Part shown: positions 28,379 through 37,577 of the stretch, piece by piece
Layout: every line of letters starts with the position of its first letter
Position numbering within the stretch: position 1 is the stretch's first letter
DNA from: Strigomonas culicis
Taxonomy: Eukaryota > Euglenozoa > Kinetoplastea > Trypanosomatida > Trypanosomatidae
DNA length: 64,000 bases
NCBI GenBank assembly: GCA_000482145.1
Contig: AUXH01000005.1
Location: 32,712 to 96,711, forward strand
Direction: 5' to 3'
Position numbers and translations under genes: made by a program
Notes under the pieces: generated by a model
What the model saw: the letters and a program-made list of their open reading frames with translations, nothing else
Databases searched by the model: none
What the model was told of the DNA's origin: nothing

Positions 28379-31300
28379 TTACCACTGCACGTCGCTGAAG
28401 GAACCGTTACCCGGCTGGAAGACCTCCTCCAGCTCCTCCTCGGTCACGACCGGCCCGCCGCGGCGGTCCAGCGCCTTCGACACGTGCGACAGCTTCAGAA
28501 AGATGACGTCGCCCTGGTGCAGCTCCAGCTCCACCACGCCGGACACCTCCGACATGAGGAAGCGGATGGCCTCCACGGCGGACTGCGTGTGCTTCTCGGA
28601 GAACTGGCCAATCGCGATCTGCTGCGAGACGTGGCGGGAGTAGATGCGGAAGAGATCCGCCATGGGGCGGTCGAAGCACACGTCGGTGAGGTAGTTGAGG
28701 CCCTTCGAGAGCAGCATCATGCCCGGCGCCTCGTACATGTTGCCCTCGCGGGTGCGGGTGCAGCCGACGCCGTTGCGGCCGGCGAGCTCGTTCGCCATCT
28801 GCAGCGCGAGCAGCGGCGTCACCTCCATGCCGTTGATGTTCACGCAGCGCCCGCCGCGGAAGGTGAGGGAGACGAACTCCGGTTTGTCGCTGCAGTCGCG
28901 TAGTGGCTTCACGAGCACGGCCGGCGGCAGCGTGCGCACGTCCTCGCAGTTGTAGGTGTTGCCGCAGACGGAGCTGTGGACGAGTCCGCTGCCCTTCACC
29001 ACCGCCTTGATGCCGTGCTGGCGGAGGTACGCGATCTGGTCCGCCTCCGTTGAGAAGTCCTCGAGGAGCCGCGAGTCACGCCAGGCGTTGTAGACGCCCA
29101 TCTTGGGCTCGTACATCTGCACGTACTTCTCGAAGCCGGCCTCCTTCTTGTTCTGCTTGGACGACTGCGCGACGACCGTCATGTGGCGCTCGCGCATCAC
29201 TTGCAGCAGGTGCTTGCCAAAGATGTGCCAGCTCAGCTTGTACAGGTGCCAGTTCTTGTTCTCGTCGATCGACTGCGCCATGATGAGGTCGAAGGCGCCC
29301 TCCGCAATCTCGGAGCGCAGGTCCACGACCTCGACCGGCACGTTGAAGTTCTGGAACGCGGCCTCAAAGTTCGTGATGTCCTGGCCGCCGAGGTACGCGT
29401 GGAAGCACGTGACGTCGAGGCCCTCCTGGTGGAGGCGCAGGGCGAGCACCTTACTATCGTTGTTGTTTGTGATCATCAGGCCCACCTTGTGGCGCAGCAG
29501 CATCGCGCAGTTGTTGTTCTCGATCTTGTGGTAGATCTTGGGCACGTAGGAGCGGAAGGGCTCGATCTCGATGGAGGCCTCCGGGATGTCCACGGCTTCG
29601 CAGAACATCTTGACAATGTTCGGCTCCGTCAGCAGCGGGATGTTGAAGTCCACCGCCAGCCGCCGGATCCAGTAGTCCGACGGCGCCGTCTCGCGCGTGC
29701 AGCGGCGCAGCAGGAAGTCTTTCTTTTTGTCGCGGATCTGAATGACGAGGTCGAACTTCTTCTTCGCGGCCACCTCCAGCTCGTACTCGGAGTCGGTGCC
29801 GGCCGGCACCTCACCAGGGACGGTCAGCACCGTGTGCGGGATACCGTACTCGGAGAGCACCGCGGCGGTCCGCGCGCACGTGTACACCTTCAGCCTGCGG
29901 GCGAGGCGGGAGAGGTAGGGACACATCTCCTCGCTCAAGCTCTCGGAGGAGATGAAGAGGCCGACCTTCGGAATGCGGAAGTTCTGGCAGATCATCGCCT
30001 TGAGGAACACCTCGTTCTTGTTGCGGCCAAAGACACCAATCTCACCGGTGGACGCCATCTCGACGCCGAGGATCGGGTCCGCGCCGGCGAGGCGGTTGAA
30101 GCTAAACATGGAGGCCTTGCAGCCGATGTGGGTCATCTTGGCGCGCTTGATGGGCACGAGGTTCTGGTCCTTCCGCGCGAGGAAGGCGGACACCATCACC
30201 GCCGGGAACGAAATGCCGAGCGTCTTGGACACAAAGGGCACGGAGCGCGAGCTGCGCACGTTCGCCTCGATCACGCGCAGCTGCCCCTGCGCGGTGAGCA
30301 GGAACTGCACGTTCATCGGACCGACCACGTCCAGCCGCTCCGCGATGCGGGTGACGGACTCGTAAATGCGCTTCATCGTGTCCTTGTCCGTGTTCTGCGG
30401 CGGAAGGAACATGGTCGCGTCGCCGGAGTGCACGCCGGCGTTCTCGACATGCTCGCAGATGGCGTAGCACAGCACGCGGCCGTGGTGCGCGACGATGTCC
30501 ACGTCGTACTCCATCGCGTTCTCGAAGTACTTGCTGACCACGACGGGGTGCTCGCCCGACACGAGCGACGCCTCCTGTAGGTACTTCTTCACGTCGTCCG
30601 GGCTCGAGATGACGGCCATCGCCGACCCGCTGAGCACGTAGCTGGGGCGCACGAGCGTGGGGTAGCCCACCTTGTCGCAGAACTTCAGCACCTGCTCGAG
30701 CGACGTCGCGGAGACCCACTCCGGCTGCGGCACGTCGAGGTCGTCGCACATCTTGGAGAACTTGTTGCGGTCCTCGGCCATGTCGATGTTGGAGGGGTCT
30801 GTGCCGAGGATGGGCAGCCCCGCGTCCTTCAGCCGCAGCGCCATGTTTTGCACGATCTGCCCGCCCAGCGAGATGACGACGCCGCGGCAGCGCTCCTTCG
30901 TCAGGATGTCGAGCACCGTCTCTTCCGACACCTCATCGAAGTACAGGCGGTCGCACTCGTCGTAGTCGGTCGACACCGTCTCGGGGTTGTAGTTGATCAT
31001 GATCACCTTGTTGCCCAGCCGGCGCAGCTCCTTCGCGACGAGGACGCCGCCGTAGTCGAACTCCACGCTGTTGCCGATGCGGTAGACGCCGCAGCCGAGC
31101 ACGGCGTACATGCGCTCCGTGAAGGGCACGTCGTCGCGCTGCGCGTTGTAGGTGGTGTAGAGGTAGCAGCACTGTGCGGCGGGGTACTCGCCGGCGACGG
31201 TGTCGATCTGCTTCACGAGCGGCATGACCTGCAGTGCGTGGCGGAGGCTGCGCACCTGCTGGTCCGTGCAGCCGAGGTACTTCGCGATTTGCTTGTCGCT

Positions 31301-33883
31301 GAAGCCGTGCGCCTTCACGTTCCAGAGCTGCACCGCGGTCATGGTCTCCAGCTTGCCGGCAAAGGCGGCCGTGATCTGCTTCCGGATGCGGACGATCTTC
31401 TCCAGCTTATAGAGGAAGAACTTGGTGATCTTCGTGAGGCTGTAGATCTCCTCGACCGTGTGGCCCTTGAGGAACGCCTGGCAGAGCGCGAAGATGCGGT
31501 ACGGCGTCGGGTTCACGATGTGGTCCATGTAGTCCCAGTCCTCCTGCTCCTCGAAGCGCTTGGGCACATCGAAGCCGATGTTGGCGGGGTCCACCATGCG
31601 GATGGACTTCTGCAGCGCCTCCTCGAAGGTGCGGCCGATCGCCATCACCTCGCCGACGCTCTTCATCATGGAGCCGATGCGCTCGCTGACCATGTTGAAC
31701 TTGTTCGTGTCCCACCGCGGCACCTTCACGACAATGTAGTCGAGGCTGGGCTCGAAGCACGCCATAGTGTTCTTCGTGACGCCGTTCGTGATCTCGAAGA
31801 GGCCCTTGCCGAGCGCAATCTTCGTGGCCACGTGGGCGAGGGGGTAGCCGGTCGCCTTGGAGGCCAGCGCGGAGGAGCGCGAGAGGCGCGCGTTCACCTC
31901 GATAACGACGTAGCGGTGCGAGAAGGGCTCGAGGCCGTACTGGATGTTGCACTCGCCGACGATGCCCAGGTGGCGGATGATCTTGATGGAGGCGCTGCGC
32001 AGCATGTGGTACTCGTCGTTGCTCAGCGTCTGGGACGGGGCGACGACGATGGACTCGCCGGTGTGGATGCCCATCGGGTCGAAGTTCTCCATGTTGCAGA
32101 CGGTGATGCAGTTGTCGTAAATGTCGCGCACGACCTCGTACTCGACCTCCTTCCACCCCGCCACGCTCTGCTCCAGCAGCACCTGCGGCGCGATCGCGAG
32201 CGCCACCTCCACCTTGTGGTGCAGCTCCTTGTCGTTGTGCACGATGCCGCTGCCCTGCCCGCCGAGGCAGAAGGCCGCGCGGACCATCATGGGGTAGCCG
32301 ATGTCCTGCGCAGCCTCCATCGCCTCCGCGACGCTCGTGACCGCCGCGGACTTCGCCACGAGCTCGTTGATCTGCAGCAGCGTGTCGCGGAAGAGCTCGC
32401 GGTCCTCCGTCACCTCGATGACGGAGACCGGCGTGCCGAGCACCTGCACGTTGTACTTGCGCAGGATGCCGCGGCGGTGCAGCTCGAGCCCGCAGTTCAG
32501 TGCGGTCTGGCCGCCCCAGCCCAGCATGATGCCCTCCGGCCGCTCGCGCTCGATGACGCGCTCGACCGCGTCGACGGTGAGCGGCACGAAGTAGATGTGG
32601 TCCGCCATCTCGTCGTCCGTCTGCACCGTCGCGATGTTCGGGTTGATGAGCACCGTCTCGATGCCCTCCTCGCGTAGCGATTTGAGGCACTGGGAGCCGC
32701 TGTAGTCGAACTCGCCCGCCTGCGCGATGACGATGCCGCCGGCGCCGAGCACGAGCACTTTGCGCGGCTTGAACTTCATGAGCTCCTTCACCTTGGACTC
32801 CTTCACGCGCTTGATGTACTCACCAAAGAGGTACTCCGTGTCCTGCGGGCCGCAGCGGCCCTCCGGGTGGAACTGCACGCTGCAGAAGGGCTTCGTCTTG
32901 TGCCAGAGACCCTCGTTGCTGCCGTCGTTCGGGTTCGTGAAGTACTCCAGCCAGTCCTCCGACATGGTCGGGAAGTCGACCGCGAAGCCGTGGTTCTGCG
33001 TCGTGATGACGACCTTGCCGTCGAGGTTGCACTTACACGGCTGGTTCTGGCCGCGGTGGCCGTACTTCATCTTGTACGTCGTGCCGCCGGCCGCGAGCGC
33101 GAGCATCTGGTTGCCCATGCATATGCCGAATATGGGCTTGTCCTGCTGCAGCGCCCAGCGCACGCTGCGGATGGTCGCTGTGCAGAGCTGCGGGTTGCCA
33201 GGGCCGTTCGTGATGAAGAGGCCGTCGTACATCTCCGTCGTGATGTCGTAGTCGTGGGGCACGACGATGAGCGTTACGTCGTGGCGCAGCAGGCAGCGCA
33301 GCGTGTTGAGCTTCACACCCATGTCGATGACAAGGATGGTCAGTGAGCCGTGGCCGTAGGTCGTGCGCGTCTTGGTGCTCACCTCCGCAACGAGGTTGCG
33401 CGTGTTGGGGTCCATGAAGGGCAGGTCGTTGCCGGCGACGACAATCTTGCCGAGCGCCGTGCCCATCTCGCGCAGCTTCAGCACAATGCTGCGCGTGTCA
33501 ACCATCATCATGCCGGGGATCTTGTTGCGGCGCAGCCACTCGCCGAGCGTCTCGTACAGCTCCCAGTGGTCCGGCTGGTCGCAGTACTCCTGCACCACGA
33601 CCGCACTGGCGTGGATCTTGCCGCCGTGGCTCTCAAAGTACTTGATCATGCCGAAGCAGTCCTCCTCCAGCTTCGGGATGCCGTAGTTGCCGACCATCGG
33701 CGACGTGAGCACGAGAATCTGGCCCTGGTAGGAAGGGTCCGTCAGGCTCTCCGGGTAGCCGACCATGCCGGTCGCAAAGACGACCTCACCGGCCACGCTC
33801 TCCTCGTACCCAAACGAGTACCCGTGGAACGTTTCGGAACCGTGAAGCACCAGGTCCGCCTTCACATGATGACTCAGAGGCAT
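28379..33883 (-). CDS. CPSII: glutamine-dependent carbamoyl phosphate synthetase II with C-terminal argininosuccinate synthase-like domain
   Basis: This 1,834-residue protein makes carbamoyl phosphate from glutamine, bicarbonate and two ATP, the first pyrimidine step. An N-terminal glutamine amidotransferase (about 1-370) has the nucleophile in IFGICMGNQM and the His/Glu in VQFHPEGRCG. Two ATP-grasp synthetase halves follow (about 380-1,330), e.g. MLGWGGQTALNCGLEL and RPSYVLSGSAMAVI. An MGS-like regulatory domain (about 1,340-1,455) comes next. After that the protein does not stop: about 370 residues resemble a whole argininosuccinate synthase (separate entry). A CPSII with only glutaminase, synthetase and MGS domains is about 1,450 residues, so the surplus equals this domain. 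The reading frame is uninterrupted, and the ATG at 33881-33883 is the first. It is the first pathway gene in transcription order. Confidence 0.96.
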   Translation of the reverse strand: MPLSHHVKADLVLHGSETFHGYSFGYEESVAGEVVFATGMVGYPESLTDPSYQGQILVLTSPMVGNYGIPKLEEDCFGMIKYFESHGGKIHASAVVVQEYCDQPDHWELYETLGEWLRRNKIPGMMMVDTRSIVLKLREMGTALGKIVVAGNDLPFMDPNTRNLVAEVSTKTRTTYGHGSLTILVIDMGVKLNTLRCLLRHDVTLIVVPHDYDITTEMYDGLFITNGPGNPQLCTATIRSVRWALQQDKPIFGICMGNQMLALAAGGTTYKMKYGHRGQNQPCKCNLDGKVVITTQNHGFAVDFPTMSEDWLEYFTNPNDGSNEGLWHKTKPFCSVQFHPEGRCGPQDTEYLFGEYIKRVKESKVKELMKFKPRKVLVLGAGGIVIAQAGEFDYSGSQCLKSLREEGIETVLINPNIATVQTDDEMADHIYFVPLTVDAVERVIERERPEGIMLGWGGQTALNCGLELHRRGILRKYNVQVLGTPVSVIEVTEDRELFRDTLLQINELVAKSAAVTSVAEAMEAAQDIGYPMMVRAAFCLGGQGSGIVHNDKELHHKVEVALAIAPQVLLEQSVAGWKEVEYEVVRDIYDNCITVCNMENFDPMGIHTGESIVVAPSQTLSNDEYHMLRSASIKIIRHLGIVGECNIQYGLEPFSHRYVVIEVNARLSRSSALASKATGYPLAHVATKIALGKGLFEITNGVTKNTMACFEPSLDYIVVKVPRWDTNKFNMVSERIGSMMKSVGEVMAIGRTFEEALQKSIRMVDPANIGFDVPKRFEEQEDWDYMDHIVNPTPYRIFALCQAFLKGHTVEEIYSLTKITKFFLYKLEKIVRIRKQITAAFAGKLETMTAVQLWNVKAHGFSDKQIAKYLGCTDQQVRSLRHALQVMPLVKQIDTVAGEYPAAQCCYLYTTYNAQRDDVPFTERMYAVLGCGVYRIGNSVEFDYGGVLVAKELRRLGNKVIMINYNPETVSTDYDECDRLYFDEVSEETVLDILTKERCRGVVISLGGQIVQNMALRLKDAGLPILGTDPSNIDMAEDRNKFSKMCDDLDVPQPEWVSATSLEQVLKFCDKVGYPTLVRPSYVLSGSAMAVISSPDDVKKYLQEASLVSGEHPVVVSKYFENAMEYDVDIVAHHGRVLCYAICEHVENAGVHSGDATMFLPPQNTDKDTMKRIYESVTRIAERLDVVGPMNVQFLLTAQGQLRVIEANVRSSRSVPFVSKTLGISFPAVMVSAFLARKDQNLVPIKRAKMTHIGCKASMFSFNRLAGADPILGVEMASTGEIGVFGRNKNEVFLKAMICQNFRIPKVGLFISSESLSEEMCPYLSRLARRLKVYTCARTAAVLSEYGIPHTVLTVPGEVPAGTDSEYELEVAAKKKFDLVIQIRDKKKDFLLRRCTRETAPSDYWIRRLAVDFNIPLLTEPNIVKMFCEAVDIPEASIEIEPFRSYVPKIYHKIENNNCAMLLRHKVGLMITNNNDSKVLALRLHQEGLDVTCFHAYLGGQDITNFEAAFQNFNVPVEVVDLRSEIAEGAFDLIMAQSIDENKNWHLYKLSWHIFGKHLLQVMRERHMTVVAQSSKQNKKEAGFEKYVQMYEPKMGVYNAWRDSRLLEDFSTEADQIAYLRQHGIKAVVKGSGLVHSSVCGNTYNCEDVRTLPPAVLVKPLRDCSDKPEFVSLTFRGGRCVNINGMEVTPLLALQMANELAGRNGVGCTRTREGNMYEAPGMMLLSKGLNYLTDVCFDRPMADLFRIYSRHVSQQIAIGQFSEKHTQSAVEAIRFLMSEVSGVVELELHQGDVIFLKLSHVSKALDRRGGPVVTEEELEEVFQPGNGSFSDVQW
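28382..29512 (-). other. argininosuccinate synthase-like domain at the end of CPSII
   Basis: These are residues of about 1,458-1,834 of CPSII. VGLMITNNNDSKVLALRLHQ aligns with the ASS start VVLAYSGGLDTSCILVWL, with the ATP PP-loop SGGLDTS changed to TNNNDSK. Further on, YNAWRDSRLLEDFS with YLRQHGIKAV matches APWRE...YAEKHGIPV, LVHSSVCGNTYNCEDVRTLP matches the SxDxNLWGxSxExGxLEDP signature, and NELAGRNGVGCTRTREGNMY followed by YEAPGMMLLSKGL matches NEVAGKHGVGRIDIVENR followed by YETPAGTIL. Order and spacing cover the entire ASS fold, but ATP and substrate loops are degraded, so it is probably a non-catalytic or regulatory module. Confidence 0.75.
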
Positions 33884-34496
33884 ATTCGATGAAGAGAGAA
33901 GCGCAAGGGTATTAGTATAATTATTTTTTTGAAGGAAATTCTGTTATTTATTGTTTTTGTTTTTGTTTTGCTGTTTGTAGAGTACTTATGTGTATATATT
34001 AAAAAAAAAAGAGTTTTTCGCTTTGTGTTTTATTAATATAGTAAGTAGCTTTCTTTTTTTGTTGTTATTGTTTTCCTTTAAAAGGGGTGTCTTTTTTTAG
34101 ACTGCTGGTTAGATTTTTTCTGTTCTTTTTTACTTGTTAAATGTATTTACTGATGTCAACTAAACAAAGAAAAAAAGAAAAGGTAGAAAAAAAAAACTGG
34201 TCAACTAAAAAATGAGGTGTAAAGGGAAGAAAAAAATGGCTCGTCGGTTCAGAGAGTTCTTGTGGTTAAGTTTTCCAGTACACTAGATCACCAAACTACA
34301 CAAAGAGTCTATGTATTTTCAATAAACAAAAATCCTAGAAACTACGAATTGAAAGAGAGAAGAAAAGGGTGAGAGAGCGTGTGTAAAGCAGTGGAATCGT
34401 AACGGAATAGTTACAAAACAAAAGAAGACAACAATAAAGGGTGAGTGAAACGGACGCATGCTAAAAGGATTATGTTATAAACACAATATTCACCTA
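33884..34496. other. intergenic, AT-rich
   Basis: This is about 610 bases upstream of CPSII, with many T- and A-runs. No gene is visible. The CPSII splice acceptor should lie near its left end, but no single AG stands out. Confidence 0.5.
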
Positions 34497-35825
34497 TTAT
34501 GCTGCACGGTGAATGCGGTCGCAGAACACTTTCAACTGTGAGGCATACGCCCCTTCGTTGTCATTTTGAGTGTTGTCAAAGACAAAAATATCACCACGGC
34601 CTTGCGCTGTGCCTCCCTCGGCCGCGTCCTGCCGCAGCGCCGCGGCCCTCTCCTCCACGTGCCGTTGTGCCACAGGTAGAAAGAGAAAATGGAAGAAGAG
34701 CACTTCAAAAAAGAACCAGTAGCGAAACTCTGCGTAGCGCCGCAAGAGCGCCTCGTCGTCCTCCGTCCGCGTGTCAGGTGGCCCTGTGGCGGCCGCGGCG
34801 CGGCGCAGCAGTGGGCAGAGGCGCTCGCGGGCCGCCGCGGGCCAGCGGCCCCAGCGCCGCGCCGCCGGCACGCGCAGTGTCGTCACCCGGTCCTCCCCGC
34901 CCGCCGCCGCGCCGGCGGGTGCCGAGTAGACCTCCCAGAAGCGCAGCAGCGCCGCCGTCGGCCTGGCCGTCTGCGCGTCCCACCACTCGGCCGGCGCCAC
35001 GGTGACCTCCCCGGGCGCCTCTGCTGCTTCAGCAGCGGCCGGCACCGGAGGGAAGAAGGCCTCCGGCGCGAGGAAGGCAGGCGCGGGGCCGTCCCCGCAC
35101 GCCCGCGCGAGCCGCTGCGCCAGGTCCAGCCGCCGCGCACCGGTGCGGCACGACCATAGCTGCTCGATGCGCTGGTGGTACTTGTTGCGGCTGTTCGGGA
35201 CGCGCCGCGGGGCCCGCAGATAGCGCCGCAGCGCCGCCACCTCCGCCGTGCAGTCGACGAGAAAAAAGACGGAAAAGAGATCGGCGACCTCAGGCTGAGA
35301 GAAGAGCGTGATGCCCTCGCACACCACATAGATCGTGGTGCGATGGGCGGCCACCGCCGGGGGCGGGTCCGTCTGCTGCGTGTACTGCGCATCCTCCTCT
35401 TCGTGTGCAAGCAGCGACGAGTCCATGCTGCCGCCGGCGGCCTCCCCTTCAGGCGCAGCAGGGCCCCCGCAGGGCGGTGCCTCCTCCGTGCCGCCGTCCG
35501 TCTTTGGCGTCATGGCGTACGCCTGCAGCTCGGGTGGCAGCCTCTTCCACCACCCCTCGCCCTCCACCATCGGCCCCTCCTGGAGGACCTCCTTCAGGCG
35601 CTGGAGGCACGTCACGAAGCGCGGCCAGCAAATACAGTCGGGGTCTTCATACGTACTCAGCGCAGCGCACTGGGCGTCATCAAAGAAGTGGTCCGTGCTG
35701 AGGGGCAGCAGCAGCGGTCGCTGGTGGTTGAGCGCACGGTTGAGATCGTGTGCCAGCCGAGTCTTCCCCGAGGCGCTGCAGCCATACACCCCCACAAGGA
35801 TCACTGTATTATGGTTACTGAACAT
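34497..35825 (-). CDS. P-loop kinase, uridine kinase/nicotinamide riboside kinase-like
   Basis: This 442-residue protein starts with a Walker A loop VGVYGCSASGKTRLAHDLN (P-loop at residues 15-22). LPLSTDHFFDDAQC follows, as in the DDFF region of uridine and nicotinamide riboside kinases, and then DPDCICWPRFVTCLQRLKEV, like the WDVPESLDM region of NRK. After a 70-residue insertion, YVVCEGITLFSQPEVADLFS and VFFLVDCTAEVAALRRYLR match the NRK pattern of EGFLLY...DLYS...F...C..RR. A second long Ala/Pro-rich insertion precedes a C-terminal helix and DIFVFDNTQND. NRK phosphorylates nicotinamide riboside and uridine kinase salvages uridine; which substrate applies here cannot be told. The length is about twice that of a simple NRK. 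The ATG at 35823-35825 is the first in frame. Confidence 0.75.
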   Translation of the reverse strand: MFSNHNTVILVGVYGCSASGKTRLAHDLNRALNHQRPLLLPLSTDHFFDDAQCAALSTYEDPDCICWPRFVTCLQRLKEVLQEGPMVEGEGWWKRLPPELQAYAMTPKTDGGTEEAPPCGGPAAPEGEAAGGSMDSSLLAHEEEDAQYTQQTDPPPAVAAHRTTIYVVCEGITLFSQPEVADLFSVFFLVDCTAEVAALRRYLRAPRRVPNSRNKYHQRIEQLWSCRTGARRLDLAQRLARACGDGPAPAFLAPEAFFPPVPAAAEAAEAPGEVTVAPAEWWDAQTARPTAALLRFWEVYSAPAGAAAGGEDRVTTLRVPAARRWGRWPAAARERLCPLLRRAAAATGPPDTRTEDDEALLRRYAEFRYWFFFEVLFFHFLFLPVAQRHVEERAAALRQDAAEGGTAQGRGDIFVFDNTQNDNEGAYASQLKVFCDRIHRAA

Positions 35826-37093
35826 AGGGACGCTGTACAGAAGTGTCTATACACGCCCACAGTAAACAACACTGCCTCGTGCTACGCTACGAAAGGGCCT
35901 TATCAAATATTTACGTATACAAGAGGATAAAGCATAAGAGTAGTATGAATGTAGAGAGAGGGGGAAAAAAGGGCATGAAGGTGTTGTTCGGCGAGCGTGA
36001 TAGCAACAAGAATCAAACGGGAGGAGATCAAGAAGATCACATATGTGCCTCAGAGAGCGGATACCGCAGATGTGTATCCAATCTGTGTTTTTTCCATCAA
36101 ATTTAACAGTATATATTAACACATCAATAGAAATATATACTCCAATATATTAGTTCGTCTTTTTTTTTTACAGAAAAAAAAACTAAAGAAAAAAGTGTAT
36201 AATTGTCTTACTTACCATCCTTTTTAAACAAATGAGAAGGAAAAAAAAAGGAAAACAAAAATAACCCAAAGATTTAGCATTTACCAGAACAAAAAAAAAT
36301 CTTTTCCTTACATCACTCTCTATATATGTATAAATAAATATCTATGTGTATAGCTCGGTATGATCTCCAAAACATATTTTTTGGTATAACATTACTTCGC
36401 GCTATTAGCTATATAACGGCCAACAGTGTAATTGAAAGAAAAAAAAACACACAGAAGACAAATTCAAAAAAAAAAGGAGAAGAAAAATCATTGAATGAAT
36501 AAGAATCTCCAAAGTAAAAAAAAGAGAAAAATATAGAAATACAGACATCTATATATGTCGTAGTGATTGTTTCTATGCTAGCACATTTGTTTCTCAAACT
36601 ATATTCTTTCTTTTTTTTTTCTGTGTCTCTCTTCTTTTTGGCATATATAAATATAATTATTTCTTCACTTTTTTGTTGGGTTTTTTTTTTCCTTTGAGTT
36701 CATGTGTGGTGATTCTTTTTTGTTGTTTTCTACTATTCATTTTGTTTCTCGATTGTCTGGCTATTCAACGAAGACAATGAACGAAGGGATTCTATCATGT
36801 TGACCAATTCTTCTCAGCATATTAAAAGCAAAGTCAGAAATGAGAAACAAACAACAATAGAAGTGTGAAAAAAAAAACTTTCAGAGGGATTGCTGAAGCA
36901 ACAAAAAAAAAAGAGAAAACAAATGTAAAGAAAAAGAAAGAAGAAAAAAGAAAAATGTCGGTACATCTATCTATCATGTCTACGAAAGCAATAGAATTTT
37001 ATTAACATTATTTTATGTGTGTGTGTGTGTGTGTGTGTGTACAGAAGGGCTGCATCTTTTATCCTGCCGTCACAGCTCCCACGCACTCGCATC
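35826..37093. other. long AT-rich gene-free region
   Basis: At about 1.27 kb this is the longest spacer in the window. It is strongly AT-rich with repeated A/T runs, short TATATA stretches and, at the right end, a TG run at 37016-37040. No ORF has coding composition and I find no tRNA-like or other RNA structure by eye. It separates dynamin from the kinase-like gene. Confidence 0.6.
37016..37040. repeat. (TG)12 microsatellite
   Basis: This is a perfect TG dinucleotide run on the plus strand, about 55 bases beyond the dynamin stop codon, hence within its 3' UTR. It reads as CA on the transcript. Confidence 0.85.
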
Positions 37094-37541
37094 TCACAGC
37101 TCCGTGGCAAACTCATCCAGGGCTTTGCGGCACATCAGCAGGCGGTCGAGCTTCGTGTTCGTCTCGCGGCGCGTGCGCTGGCGCTCCTCCGTCTCGTTCA
37201 CGAGGTTGACCACCTCCGGCGTCAGGAAGTCGCCCAGGACGTTGCGCAGGTTACGGCACAGCTGCGAGACCAGGTAGAAGTTGATGAGCTTGTGCACCTG
37301 GTCGCCGATCGTCAGCTTGCTGATCTCAAAGTACTTGAGAATGGAGTCCTTGACGATGTCTAAGTTGCGCTCGTCCATCGACCGCGGGCGGTTCGGTGGG
37401 CTGTTCGGCGGGAACACGGGTGCGGTCGGGTCCTGCGGGTTCGGGTAGATGCTGTAGGACGCCGGCGACGCGGACATTTGACTGACATCATGCATCCGCT
37501 GCTGCTGCGACCGCTGGCGCTGCGGGAGCTGCTCCACGTCC

Positions 37542-37577
<36 letters not shown>

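Noticed and set aside
30848..32677. A 609-codon plus-strand frame inside CPSII
   Set aside because: It is a mirror of CPSII codons (Val/Leu/His/Arg-rich) and CPSII is unmistakable on the other strand.
28379..33883. Reading CPSII and the ASS-like region as two separate genes
   Set aside because: There is no stop or spacer-like AT-rich sequence between them and the frame is continuous.
36300..37040. Possible tRNA or snoRNA genes in the long AT-rich spacer
   Set aside because: I could not find a cloverleaf, A/B boxes or C/D boxes with a credible stem; the A/T runs do not support an RNA gene.
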